From assembly GCA_000830315.1 (NCBI GenBank), contig CP010426.1, positions 506,743-562,359 on the forward strand: a stretch of 55,617 bases of DNA, read 5' to 3'. Positions 24,536 through 32,322 of the stretch are shown here, piece after piece. The translations under genes were made by a program, and so were the position numbers. Positions within the stretch are counted from its first letter, which is position 1. Every line of letters starts with the position of its first letter. Source of the stretch: an archaeon GW2011_AR20 (lineage in GTDB: Archaea; Nanobdellota; Nanobdellia; SCGC-AAA011-G17; GW2011-AR20). The notes beneath the pieces are model-generated. The model ran no database searches. It saw only the letters and a program-made list of their open reading frames with translations, and was not told where the DNA came from.

Positions 24536-24943
24536 TTAACTTACAACAATCTTTCCAAAACCCATTCCCATAGAACAAGAAAATGAAAATGTGCCTTTTT
24601 TATCTGGAACGAAACTTATTATATTATCTTTGGCTGTAACGAATTTTCTAACACCAAAGTCAGGGATAACAATGCTTTGTAAACAACCTCTGACTTTATT
24701 TGTATCTACCACAATTTTAGCAGGAACATTATATTTTAAATTGATTGTATTTGGATAATAATTATAATTTTTTACACTTAGATCAACTATTTGCTCTTCC
24801 CCGTTATTTTTAGCTCCAGCATCAACTTCCTTAACAATATTGTTTGTGATTTGTGAATTAGAAAAATAATTTCTTATTGCAACTAATAAAAATACACTAA
24901 TTAATATAATTCCAATGATTCCGAGTAATTTTCCTAATTGCAT
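24536..24943 (-). CDS. Membrane-anchored cupredoxin
   Basis: 135 residues from the ATG at 24943, one base after the stop of the upstream gene. One signal anchor (residues 5-23), then a cupredoxin-like beta sandwich: VDLSVKNYNYYPNTINLKYNVPAKIVVDTNKVRGC87LQSIVIPDFG and GTFSFSC123SMGMGFGKIVV. The usual His ligand positions are taken by Cys and the metal loop is C-S-M-G-M, so it probably binds Cu(I) through Cys/Met rather than as a blue copper protein. It is an export-side copper-binding partner of the Met-rich membrane protein encoded just upstream. Confidence 0.75.
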   Translation of the reverse strand: MQLGKLLGIIGIILISVFLLVAIRNYFSNSQITNNIVKEVDAGAKNNGEEQIVDLSVKNYNYYPNTINLKYNVPAKIVVDTNKVRGCLQSIVIPDFGVRKFVTAKDNIISFVPDKKGTFSFSCSMGMGFGKIVVS

Positions 24944-24944
24944 T

Positions 24945-25682
24945 TTAGCCAAATAAAAATGATCTTGGTCCAAAAACCATTAAAAATGTTAATCCTAAGG
25001 TAATTATAAAGTTTACTGTTATAAATGGCAGTAACTCAAATCCGTGATAATGAACATCTGGTTTTTTGCTGATCTCCTCTTGATATATCATAATAATTAA
25101 TCCAATAATCATCGCTAATACACTTATCATTAATATGGGGACAAAAACTGCCAGGTTATCATTTAATGTCATTACACTCGTCATAGCTCCCATTAATCCG
25201 CCCATTAAACCGGCCATCATTCCCTCCATTATTCCCATTATCCCGCAGCAATTTCCAGCATAGCTTCCAACAATTATTCCAACAATTATGCCGGCTAAGC
25301 TTCCAATAAACATCCCGTTTGTTGCCCCGACAATTAAACCGATGCTAAATCCGGAACTCATTCCAATTGTCATTCCAATCATCATTCCTGTTGTGCAGGA
25401 AAAAACATGCCTGTAAGCTTTAATATGCCATATGGCTATAGAATTAATTACTACAGCAATAACTAAGAATATTAAGTAATAGCCATATTTTGAAAAGAAA
25501 TCAGGAATATTTTTAAAAAAACCGAAATAAGCTATTGTTTCAATTAAAATCAGAAAAATTAAATTATAAAAAGCTGTTTTAATCATTGATTTTTCAACTT
25601 TAAAAATTAATTTACTAGAACTATGGTGTTTATGCTCTGGCTCGCAATTATCACATTCCGCTTCTTTATTTATTATGCTCAT
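24945..25682 (-). CDS. Gly/Met-rich polytopic membrane protein with N-terminal Cys/His cluster
   Basis: 245 residues. The N-terminus holds C10-D-N-C13-EPEHKHH, a heavy-metal ligand cluster. Two ordinary helices follow, then a long Gly/Met-zipper stretch: CTTGMMIGMTIGMSSG, then CCGIMGIMEGMMAGLMGGLMG, then two more helices. Repeated Met and Cys within glycine-rich helices suggest a copper(I) pore or copper-binding membrane core. It is encoded between the metal-sensing PadR regulator (17-nt overlap) and the cupredoxin, an operon that reads as sense, move and bind copper. No family name is recognised. Confidence 0.6.
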   Translation of the reverse strand: MSIINKEAECDNCEPEHKHHSSSKLIFKVEKSMIKTAFYNLIFLILIETIAYFGFFKNIPDFFSKYGYYLIFLVIAVVINSIAIWHIKAYRHVFSCTTGMMIGMTIGMSSGFSIGLIVGATNGMFIGSLAGIIVGIIVGSYAGNCCGIMGIMEGMMAGLMGGLMGAMTSVMTLNDNLAVFVPILMISVLAMIIGLIIMIYQEEISKKPDVHYHGFELLPFITVNFIITLGLTFLMVFGPRSFLFG

Positions 25683-26091
25683 GTTTTATTCCCTTTTTGT
25701 ATGAATCAGCACAATGACAGCAGCAAAATGCTAATTTTTTTCCATTTACTATTTCATTGTATTTATTATTGTAAACTTCGCAGCCACAATGTGTACATTT
25801 CGTAATCTTTCTTTTTAAGCTTTCTTGTATTATATCATTAAACTTTAATAAGGTATCATTTACAAATTTAGTTCCAGCTTCGGTCAAATTATATACCTTT
25901 TCACGTCCAAACTGCCTATAACTAACCAAATAATTCTCTTTAAGTTCTTTTAAAAACGGATAAATATGAGAAGCACTTATCTTTTTGTTTGTTTTTTCCT
26001 CAACCTCTTTCATTAATTCATAGCCGTTCTTTTCTTTGTTATTTAACGAGATTAAAGCATGCAATTTAACTAAACTATCTACCTTAACCAT
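25666..26091 (-). CDS. PadR-family regulator fused to a TRASH-like metal-sensing domain
   Basis: 141 residues. Residues 1-95 form a PadR winged helix (LHALISLNNKEKNGYELMKEVEEKTNKKISASHIYPFLKELKENYLVSYRQFGREKVYNLTEAG). The C-terminus holds C99-T-H-C102-G-C104 and C123-C-C-H-C127, spaced like a TRASH/YHS-type metal-binding domain, followed by HEHNK. In archaeal CopT/CopR regulators a TRASH domain senses copper, with a different DNA-binding domain; here the fusion partner is PadR. It probably represses itself and the divergent copper-efflux operon, releasing DNA when Cu(I) binds. Confidence 0.8.
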   Translation of the reverse strand: MVKVDSLVKLHALISLNNKEKNGYELMKEVEEKTNKKISASHIYPFLKELKENYLVSYRQFGREKVYNLTEAGTKFVNDTLLKFNDIIQESLKRKITKCTHCGCEVYNNKYNEIVNGKKLAFCCCHCADSYKKGIKHEHNK

Positions 26092-26112
26092 AAGAATGCT
26101 AAGATAGAAAGG

Positions 26113-26143
26113 TTTATATATCTTATCGTTTTCCGATATATCG
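26113..26143. promoter_or_regulatory. Divergent promoter and candidate operator of the copper operons
   Basis: TATA TTTATATA at 26113-26120 serves the plus operon and overlaps a mirror TATA for the minus strand. The perfect palindrome CGATATATCG (26134-26143) lies beside it, with a related half (ATATATC, TATCG) 10-15 bp away. Placement between the PadR-TRASH regulator and its likely target operon makes this the best operator candidate. Confidence 0.5.
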
Positions 26144-26168
26144 TAATTTGATATTAATGGGAGGTAAG

Positions 26169-26396
26169 ATGGTATACTATAATATGTGGGATATGATGTA
26201 CGGAACCGGGTTTGGATGGCTGGGAATGATATTTATGGTTTTGTTTTGGATAGCCATAATCTGGTTGATTGTATGGATAGTGCAGCAATTTGCCAGGGGC
26301 AGGGAATCATCTACAGAAATTTTAGAAAAGAGATATGCTAAGGGTGAAATTAGCAAGAAACAATATTTAGAGATAAAAAAAGAATTAAGGAAATAA
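26169..26396 (+). CDS. Small SHOCT-domain membrane protein
   Basis: 75 residues from the ATG at 26169, chosen for the SD GGGAGGT just upstream. A Met/Tyr/Trp-rich start (VYYNMWDMMYGTGFGWLGMIF), one membrane helix, and a C-terminal SHOCT motif (ILEKRYAKGEISKKQYLEIKKEL). SHOCT domains are short oligomerisation or targeting modules common next to metal-efflux ATPases. It is the first gene of the copper operon ending in CopA. Confidence 0.85.
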   Translation: MVYYNMWDMMYGTGFGWLGMIFMVLFWIAIIWLIVWIVQQFARGRESSTEILEKRYAKGEISKKQYLEIKKELRK

Positions 26397-26397
26397 A

Positions 26398-26667
26398 ATG
26401 GATAAATTAAACAATAAAGTGGTCGGGTTAACACTTGGAACATTATCTGCGGTGTTGTATGTAGTATGCGTAATATTTTATTGGATTACACCAAAAGCAA
26501 CATCGGCTTACTTTAACTATTTGTTCCATGGTGTTGAATTAACAGAGATAGCAAGGCAAATAACATTTACAGATTCAGTAGTGGGATTAGTTTTGATTTT
26601 TGTATCCACTTATGTTATAGGTATATTATTTGCATCTCTATATAACTACTTTAATAGAAAATATTAA
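26398..26667 (+). CDS. DUF5676-like two-helix membrane protein
   Basis: 89 residues with two hydrophobic helices. The segments GLTLGTLSAVLYVVCVIFYWITPKAT and FNYLFHGVELTEIAR match the small DUF5676 membrane family often seen beside heavy-metal ATPases; the biochemical role is unknown. One base separates it from the SHOCT gene's stop. Confidence 0.75.
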   Translation: MDKLNNKVVGLTLGTLSAVLYVVCVIFYWITPKATSAYFNYLFHGVELTEIARQITFTDSVVGLVLIFVSTYVIGILFASLYNYFNRKY

Positions 26668-26679
26668 TTTGGAGGGAAA

Positions 26680-26877
26680 ATGGAAAAGAATGTGGGAGAA
26701 ATAGATAGAATAATCAGATTTGTTGCAGGGATAATCTTACTTTATTTAGCGTTTACATTAGACAACAAGATTTTAGTGATTATATTGTCAGCTTTAGCAG
26801 GGATTTCAATATTAGAAGGTTTTACAGGATTTTGCGGGTTATATAAAATGTTTAATATAAACACAGGAGGTAAATAA
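26680..26877 (+). CDS. DUF2892 small membrane protein (YgaP transmembrane-like)
   Basis: 65 residues: GEIDRIIRFVAGIILLYLAF, then a second helix, then GFCGLYKMFNINTG, the family's G-x-C-x-x-Y end. SD GGAGG precedes the ATG. The domain occurs alone or fused to rhodanese and is frequent in metal and sulfur redox operons. Its conserved Cys near the outer end of helix 2 could contact thiols or copper. Confidence 0.8.
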   Translation: MEKNVGEIDRIIRFVAGIILLYLAFTLDNKILVIILSALAGISILEGFTGFCGLYKMFNINTGGK

Positions 26878-26878
26878 A

Positions 26879-27040
26879 ATGGTTTTCGGTTTATTTAGCA
26901 AGCAAGTAGATCCTATATGCGGAATGAAGGTAAGCAAAGATTCCCAGCATAAGAGTGAATATAACGGCAAAACATATTATTTTTGTGCATTGAACTGCAA
27001 ACAGACATTTGATAAAAATCCAGAAAAATATGCAAAATAA
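26879..27040 (+). CDS. YHS-domain heavy-metal binding protein
   Basis: 53 residues. It reads MVFGLFSKQVDPICGMKVSK, then SEYNGKTYYFCALNC, then FDKNPEKY: the YHS core with D-P-I-C-G-M and F-C-x-x-x-C ligands. YHS modules deliver or sense copper and other soft metals and are often fused to the N-terminus of CopA; here it is a free protein overlapping the start of copA by 11 nt, so it is likely a metallochaperone for that pump. SD GGAGG lies at 26866-26870. Confidence 0.88.
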   Translation: MVFGLFSKQVDPICGMKVSKDSQHKSEYNGKTYYFCALNCKQTFDKNPEKYAK

Positions 27041-29282
27041 GCTAGAATTAAACGTAAGAGGAATGCATTGTGCTAGCTGTGTACTTAAGGTAGAGAAGGC
27101 TATAAAAAAAGTTTCAAATGTTAAAGAAGCAAATGTTAACCTTGCTACAGAGAGGGCAACTGTTAATTATGAAGGAGATTTAGATCTGAATCAAGTTAAG
27201 AAAGAAGTTCAGAAAACAGGTTATGATATTGAATTGCCAGAAAAACATGAAATGCAGGGAATGCACGGCATGGAAGGGCATGATCATGCAGCAATGCTAA
27301 AAGAAAAAGAAATTAAAGATTTAAAAAACAAGTTTATTTTAGGAGCAATATTATCTGTTTTAATCTTACTTGGGACATATCAAGAATTTTTATCTTTCCT
27401 AAGTTTTATTCCCCGCAATTCAATGTTTATCATTTTGTTATTATTAACTATTCCTGTGCAATATTATGTCGGACTGATGTTTCATAAAAGGGCTTGGCAG
27501 GGATTTAAACATTTTAATTTTGATATGGACTCATTAGTTTCAATAGGGACAAATGCTGCCTTTATTTATAGCTTATTTGTAATATTATTTCCAAATTTCT
27601 TTACAGGGACCAGTTTAGAAGCAGAAGTTTATTTTGATACAGCTGCAATAATAATCACATTAATTGTCTTAGGGAGATATTTGGAAGCAAAAGCTAAATC
27701 AAGGACATCACTGGCAATTAAAAAATTAATTGGATTGCAGGCCAAGACAGCAACTGTAATGAGAAATAACAAGGAAATTAAAATTCCAATAGAAGAGGTT
27801 AAAATAAATGATATTTTATTAATAAAACCCGGGGAGAAAATTCCTACAGACGGCACAGTTCTTTTTGGTTATTCTTCTGTAGATGAAAGCATGATTACAG
27901 GAGAAAGCATTCCAGTTGAGAAAAATATTAAAGATATTGTAATTGGCGGAACAATAAATAAAAATGGCGTATTAAAAATAAAAGCTACCAAAATTGGCAA
28001 GGATACAATGCTTTCACAGATTATAAAACTGGTCGAAGAAGCACAGGGAAGCAAAGCACCAATCCAAAGGCTGGCTGATAAAATTGCAAGTGTTTTTGTC
28101 CCGGTTGTTGTTTCAATTTCGATATTAACATTTTTAACCTGGTATTTTATAGGACCTCAGCCTGCTTTTAATTTCGCTTTACTTAATTTTATTGGAGTTT
28201 TAATTATAGCATGCCCATGTGCAATGGGATTAGCAACACCGACTGCAATAATGGTTGGAACAGGCAAGGGAGCAGAATCAGGAATTTTAATTAAAGATGC
28301 CGGCGCGTTAGAAATGGCCCATAAGGTTAATATAATACTATTTGATAAAACCGGGACATTAACTAAAGGTAAACCAGAAGTTACAAATGTTTTAGCATTA
28401 AATAATTCTAAAGAAAAGGAGGTTTTACTTTACTCAAGTATAGCAGAGAAGAATTCAGAACATCCATTAGCAGAGTCTATAATTAATTATGCTAAAAAAA
28501 TAAAATTAAAAATTCCAAGCCCAAGTAAATTTGAAAATGTTCCAGGACATGGTATTAAAGCTTATTTAAGAGGAAAAACAATTTTGAATGGCAATAGAAG
28601 GTTAATGAAAATAAATAAAATTAATATTAATCAATATGAGGAGTTACTAAATAAATTTGAAGATGAAGGTAAAACAGCCATGCTTGTTGCCGTAAACAAG
28701 AAGATAATTGGAATAATAGCTGTAGCAGATACATTAAAAGAAAATTCTAAAGAGGCTATTGCGGAAATAAAGAAATTGGGCAAGGAGATTTATATGATTA
28801 CTGGGGATAATGAAAGAACTGGAAAAGCAATTGCCGAACAACTTGATATAGATAATGTTTTAGCAAATGTCTTGCCTGATGAAAAAGCAGCTAAAGTTAA
28901 GGAATTGCAAGGTAAAGGTAAAATTGTCGCTTTTGTTGGTGATGGAATAAATGACGCACCTGCTTTAGCACAGGCAGATCTTGGAATTGCAATAGGAAGT
29001 GGAACAGATGTTGCTTTAGAAACAGGAAGCATCGTTTTGGTTAAAAGTGATTTAAGAGATGTTGTCAAGGCAATGAGATTAAGCAAGTTTACTTTAAAGA
29101 AAATAAAACAAAATTTATTCTGGGCATTTGTTTATAATATTTTAGGAATCCCAATTGCTGCAGGCGTTTTATACCCTTCATTTGGATTTTTGCTTAACCC
29201 AATTATAGCGGCAGGAGCAATGGCCTTCAGCTCAGTTTCAGTTGTAAGCAATTCTTTATTAATGAGAAGATATAAACTATGA
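27030..29282 (+). CDS. copA: Copper-exporting P1B-type ATPase
   Basis: 750 residues from the ATG at 27030; an earlier TTG lies deeper in the YHS gene. An N-terminal metal domain with GMHC14ASC17, a His/Met linker (HEMQGMHGMEGHDHAAM), TGES near 290, the intramembrane CPC at about 395-397, the phosphorylation motif DKTGT near 439, SEHPLAESI, and GDGINDAPAL. The last helices carry NPIIAAGAMAFSSVSVVSNSL, the Met-Ser-Ser pattern of Cu(I) pumps. It pumps Cu(I) out using ATP and is the effector of the operon controlled by the divergent PadR-TRASH protein. Confidence 0.95.
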   Translation: MQNKLELNVRGMHCASCVLKVEKAIKKVSNVKEANVNLATERATVNYEGDLDLNQVKKEVQKTGYDIELPEKHEMQGMHGMEGHDHAAMLKEKEIKDLKNKFILGAILSVLILLGTYQEFLSFLSFIPRNSMFIILLLLTIPVQYYVGLMFHKRAWQGFKHFNFDMDSLVSIGTNAAFIYSLFVILFPNFFTGTSLEAEVYFDTAAIIITLIVLGRYLEAKAKSRTSLAIKKLIGLQAKTATVMRNNKEIKIPIEEVKINDILLIKPGEKIPTDGTVLFGYSSVDESMITGESIPVEKNIKDIVIGGTINKNGVLKIKATKIGKDTMLSQIIKLVEEAQGSKAPIQRLADKIASVFVPVVVSISILTFLTWYFIGPQPAFNFALLNFIGVLIIACPCAMGLATPTAIMVGTGKGAESGILIKDAGALEMAHKVNIILFDKTGTLTKGKPEVTNVLALNNSKEKEVLLYSSIAEKNSEHPLAESIINYAKKIKLKIPSPSKFENVPGHGIKAYLRGKTILNGNRRLMKINKININQYEELLNKFEDEGKTAMLVAVNKKIIGIIAVADTLKENSKEAIAEIKKLGKEIYMITGDNERTGKAIAEQLDIDNVLANVLPDEKAAKVKELQGKGKIVAFVGDGINDAPALAQADLGIAIGSGTDVALETGSIVLVKSDLRDVVKAMRLSKFTLKKIKQNLFWAFVYNILGIPIAAGVLYPSFGFLLNPIIAAGAMAFSSVSVVSNSLLMRRYKL

Positions 29283-30191
29283 CTAGCTCTTAAAATACTT
29301 CTCTTTAACATAATCAATGAAAGGTTTTTCCCTTTTTTCTATTTGATATTTATCTAAAGCTTTATAATAATTTTCTAAATCTTCAATTTGAATATCGATC
29401 AAAGGATAATTATATTTCCATAAAATCCAATTCATTAACAGTCTTGATAATCTGCTGTTCCCATCTGCAAAAGGTTGTATTGATATAAGCTTTAAATGAA
29501 TTAATGCCGCTAGTTCTAGGGGATGAAGTTTTCTATTTTCAATCTTATACCATTTAAAAAAATTGTTTAATTCTTTTTCAACATAATTCCATTTTGGCGG
29601 TATATAGGATGTTCCGGCTAATTTAACATTCATCTTTAGCTCATTTCTCATTTTTCCAGATATTTCATCATTAACGCCCGCAAATAGTACTCTATGGAGC
29701 TTTTTAATAAAGTTTAGGTTTAATCTTCCTTTATATTTTGTAATTACCATAAAAACTTTTTTGTGATTCTCTAATTCCCTTACAGTTTTTAAATTTTTAA
29801 TGTTTTCAGGAATAATGCCTTCTTTCAAAATTAAATAAGTCTGTCTTAAGGTAACATTAACGCCCGCTAACTTACTGCTGTCATAGGTAAATCTTATTAC
29901 AAATTCATTAAGGTTTTTTTCCTTTTCTATGGCATTTAGTTTTTTTATCTCTTTTTTATAATTTAGCCTTTTATTTTCTATTTCTTCAACATCTTTCAAG
30001 GATAAATATTTGTATCTTTCACCGCTCAGTTCAAGAAAAAATTCTTTCTTTAATCTTTCTAGCCTATCTCTTGATGGCAAAGTTCTTCCAATATATTTAC
30101 TTTTATGAGTAATTTTATTTCCCTTTCTTATCGTATGGACTAGCTTATAATATTTTTTCCCTTTTGAATTGAATTTTTCTATATAAACCAT
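29283..30191 (-). CDS. Fic-domain protein with substituted catalytic motif
   Basis: 302 residues. An N-terminal basic beta region (YYKLVHTIRKGNKITHKSKYIG), then a Fic domain: DSSKLAGVNVTLRQTYLIL (inhibitory-helix region), EVRELENHKK-like VRELENHKKVF, and IQPFADGNSRLSRLLMN at 238-254. Active Fic enzymes (which attach AMP or related groups to proteins) need H-P-F-x-D/E-G-N-G-R; here His is Gln239 and the last Gly is Ser246. The regulatory Glu is Ala109. It is probably not a normal AMP transferase; it may be a regulator or a binding protein. Its TATA box lies about 25 nt upstream, so it is leaderless. Confidence 0.85.
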   Translation of the reverse strand: MVYIEKFNSKGKKYYKLVHTIRKGNKITHKSKYIGRTLPSRDRLERLKKEFFLELSGERYKYLSLKDVEEIENKRLNYKKEIKKLNAIEKEKNLNEFVIRFTYDSSKLAGVNVTLRQTYLILKEGIIPENIKNLKTVRELENHKKVFMVITKYKGRLNLNFIKKLHRVLFAGVNDEISGKMRNELKMNVKLAGTSYIPPKWNYVEKELNNFFKWYKIENRKLHPLELAALIHLKLISIQPFADGNSRLSRLLMNWILWKYNYPLIDIQIEDLENYYKALDKYQIEKREKPFIDYVKEKYFKS

Positions 30192-30197
30192 AGAATA

Positions 30198-30251
30198 GTT
30201 ATGGGCTACAACTATTTAAAGTTTACGGTTATGGGCTACATATATTTAAAG
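30198..30251. repeat. Direct repeat containing promoter elements between the Fic gene and the disulfide operon
   Basis: Two 24-bp copies (30198-30221 and 30228-30251) of GTTATGGGCTACA followed by ATTTAAAG, 22 of 24 bases the same, 30 bp apart. On the minus strand each copy holds TTTAAATA; the copy nearer the Fic gene is correctly placed as its TATA box. It may be a duplicated promoter or a double operator for both divergent operons. Confidence 0.6.
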
Positions 30252-30256
30252 CAAGA

Positions 30257-30264
30257 TTTAAATA
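30257..30264 (+). promoter_or_regulatory. TATA box of the DsbA/VKOR operon
   Basis: TTTAAATA, ending 22 nt before the ATG at 30286; a GGGG-type SD (AAGGGG) sits between, just ahead of the ATG. Confidence 0.45.
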
Positions 30265-30285
30265 TATGGGAAATATAAGGGGTTC

Positions 30286-30423
30286 ATGATAAAGAAAAAC
30301 TTGTATCAATGCAAGGAATGCAAACTTTATTACAAAGATAAAAATCTAGCTAATGAATGTGAGGAATATTGTAAAACACATAAAGCTTGTAGTTTAGCTA
30401 TAACGAAACATGCTGTTAAATAA
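30286..30423 (+). CDS. Small Cys-rich protein at the head of the disulfide operon
   Basis: 45 residues: C9-K-E-C12 near the start, then C25, C29 and C35 within ANECEEYCKTHKACSL. Five Cys in 45 residues suggest a zinc or other metal site. It overlaps the next gene by 14 nt and is preceded by AAGGGG. Small proteins of this look sit near redox genes in related archaea; the function is unknown. Confidence 0.6.
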   Translation: MIKKNLYQCKECKLYYKDKNLANECEEYCKTHKACSLAITKHAVK

Positions 30424-31039
30424 ATTATTAAAAATTGCATTTATAATGAGTTTAATTTTATTAATTATAACATTAAGTTTTAAATTATCCTTATTTAATT
30501 TTGATTTGTATAAAAAAGAATTTGCTAAAAATAACATTTATGAAAAGATTCCGGGCGCGGATGAAAACGCTTTAAATCTTATTAATTTTATGAATAATAA
30601 AGAAGAATTAAATGATTTTTATAATGAAAATGAAAAGTTACATTTGCAAGATGTTAAAGATTTATATAAAAATTTGAATTTAGTCTTTTACATAACCTTA
30701 ATTTTAACAATATTTTTTTTAACTTATTTTATTTATAAGATGGATTACAAAATCCTATCCAAATCTCTTTTAGTTTCCAGTATCGTTTTATTTATGATTA
30801 TTTTAACATTTTTTATTTTTGATTTTAATTATCTATTTGAAAAGTTTCATATAATTGCTTTTAATAATGATTTATGGCAGTTAAACCCTGCAGAAGATAA
30901 TTTAATCAACCTATTTCCAGAGCAAATTCAGTATAATATTACTAAAAGAATACTCTTAATTATATTAATTTTAGGCATTATCTCGGGGATTTTATCATTA
31001 ATAATAAAACTTAAAAACAAGCAAAAGGTTTTTAAATAA
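30410..31039 (+). CDS. DUF1461-like integral membrane protein
   Basis: 209 residues with four to five helices. An extracytoplasmic loop has FYNENEKLHLQDVKDLYKN (H-x-x-D-V motif) and a second loop has FEKFHIIAFNNDLWQLNPAEDNLINLFPEQ, the two signature regions of the DUF1461/TIGR01906 family. Its biochemical role is unknown. It is coupled by overlap to the small Cys protein and followed by the DsbA gene, so it may assist envelope protein folding. Confidence 0.75.
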   Translation: MLLNKLLKIAFIMSLILLIITLSFKLSLFNFDLYKKEFAKNNIYEKIPGADENALNLINFMNNKEELNDFYNENEKLHLQDVKDLYKNLNLVFYITLILTIFFLTYFIYKMDYKILSKSLLVSSIVLFMIILTFFIFDFNYLFEKFHIIAFNNDLWQLNPAEDNLINLFPEQIQYNITKRILLIILILGIISGILSLIIKLKNKQKVFK

Positions 31040-31077
31040 GGGCATTTTCCTAGATAAAGCAAAGGGGGATTTAAAAA

Positions 31078-31812
31078 ATGGATGATACTCAAAAACAAGA
31101 GGAAAAAGTTACTTTAGAATTTAGCAAAACAACTTTATGGCAGATTATTTCTGGTGTTTTAGCTGTTATACTCGTTGTAAGTATATTTACGGGCGGATTT
31201 GGATTTGGTTCTTCCAGTAATGGCGGAACAGGAGCTGTTGTAGTTAATCCTGATTCTGGAAATATTCCTACAGGCCCGATTGAAGTAAGTGCAGATGACG
31301 ATCCTGTTAAGGGCGATGAAGATGCGCCTGTAACAATAATTGAATTTTCAGATTTTCAATGCCCTTTTTGTCAAAGATTTTTTGAACAAACATTGCCTCA
31401 AATAAAGACCAATTATATAGATACGGGAAAGGTTAATATTGTTTATAGGGACTTTCCTTTAGATAGCCTTCATCCACAAGCAAGACCTGCTGCAATAGCG
31501 GCAGAATGCGCAGATGAACAGGGAAAATTCTGGGAAATGCACGACTTATTATTTGAAAAACAGCAAGAATGGTCTGGGGTCGGGAGCACGCTTTTTAAGC
31601 AGTATGCAAAAGATCTTGGATTAGATTCAAGTAAATTTGACAGTTGTTTAGATTCAAGAAAATATGAAGATGAAGTTCAAAATGATTTAGATGATGGAGT
31701 TAATGCGGGTGTACAAGGAACTCCGGGATTCTTCATAAATGGTATCCCGCTATCAGGAGCGCAGCCATATTCAGTATTCCAAGCAGCAATTGAACAGGCA
31801 TTAGCTTCTTAA
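31078..31812 (+). CDS. DsbA-family thiol:disulfide oxidoreductase, membrane anchored
   Basis: 244 residues. A membrane anchor (about 20-40), a flexible Gly/Ser/Asn linker, then a thioredoxin fold with helical insertion: the active site is C95-P-F-C98 in FSDFQCPFCQRFFEQTLPQI, and the cis-Pro loop GVQGTPGFFINGIPLSGAQP. It introduces or shuffles disulfide bonds in exported proteins and is probably re-oxidised by the VKOR protein encoded at 33096. The ATG is preceded by a GGGGG SD. Confidence 0.92.
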   Translation: MDDTQKQEEKVTLEFSKTTLWQIISGVLAVILVVSIFTGGFGFGSSSNGGTGAVVVNPDSGNIPTGPIEVSADDDPVKGDEDAPVTIIEFSDFQCPFCQRFFEQTLPQIKTNYIDTGKVNIVYRDFPLDSLHPQARPAAIAAECADEQGKFWEMHDLLFEKQQEWSGVGSTLFKQYAKDLGLDSSKFDSCLDSRKYEDEVQNDLDDGVNAGVQGTPGFFINGIPLSGAQPYSVFQAAIEQALAS

Positions 31813-31824
31813 TTTTTCTTTTTT

Positions 31825-32280
31825 ATGGAAAACCCAACTAAAGAGGAACGCGAAAAACTTCATGAGCAGGAAAAGCTTGATCTGATTAATAAGGAAAAAT
31901 CTAGAAAGACAAGAAAAAAGATTCTTTTCTCTGTTATTTTAGTGATTATTGCTGGCGGATTTACTTATTATGGGGTTTATACAAGTACTCAGCCAGGAAA
32001 GTATGATGATTTTGCAAAATGCTTGACTGAAAATGATGTAAAAGAATATGGTGCTTTTTGGTGCCCAAATTGTGCTGAACAAAAAAAGATGTTTGACAAA
32101 TCTTTTAAGTATGTTACATACATTGAGTGCGATGCAAGAGGGGATAATGCCCAACCAGAGTTATGCGGAAAAAAAAGGATTACGGGTTACCCCACATGGG
32201 AAATTAATAACTCATTTTATCCTGGAGTTAGATCGCTCGAAGAATTGTCAGAAATATCTGGTTGCGAATTAAACAGTTAA
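31825..32280 (+). CDS. Membrane-anchored thioredoxin-like protein
   Basis: 151 residues. One anchor helix (32-50), then a thioredoxin-like domain with YGAFWC80PNC83AEQKKMF, an extra Cys pair (C97 and the Cys in PELCGKK) and the cis-Pro segment ITGYPTWEI. It matches the thioredoxin domain that is often fused to VKOR; here it is separate and encoded two genes away. Probably the electron or disulfide carrier between VKOR and exported proteins. An acidic/basic Lys-rich N-terminus stays in the cytoplasm. Confidence 0.88.
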   Translation: MENPTKEEREKLHEQEKLDLINKEKSRKTRKKILFSVILVIIAGGFTYYGVYTSTQPGKYDDFAKCLTENDVKEYGAFWCPNCAEQKKMFDKSFKYVTYIECDARGDNAQPELCGKKRITGYPTWEINNSFYPGVRSLEELSEISGCELNS

Positions 32281-32322
32281 ATTTATAAAAAATAAAACTT
32301 GATTAAACTTAAAGGGGGAAAA

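Noticed and set aside
30198-30251. CRISPR array
   Set aside because: Only two repeat copies 30 bp apart with a 6-bp spacer; they overlap promoter elements. No other array-like repeats were seen in the window.
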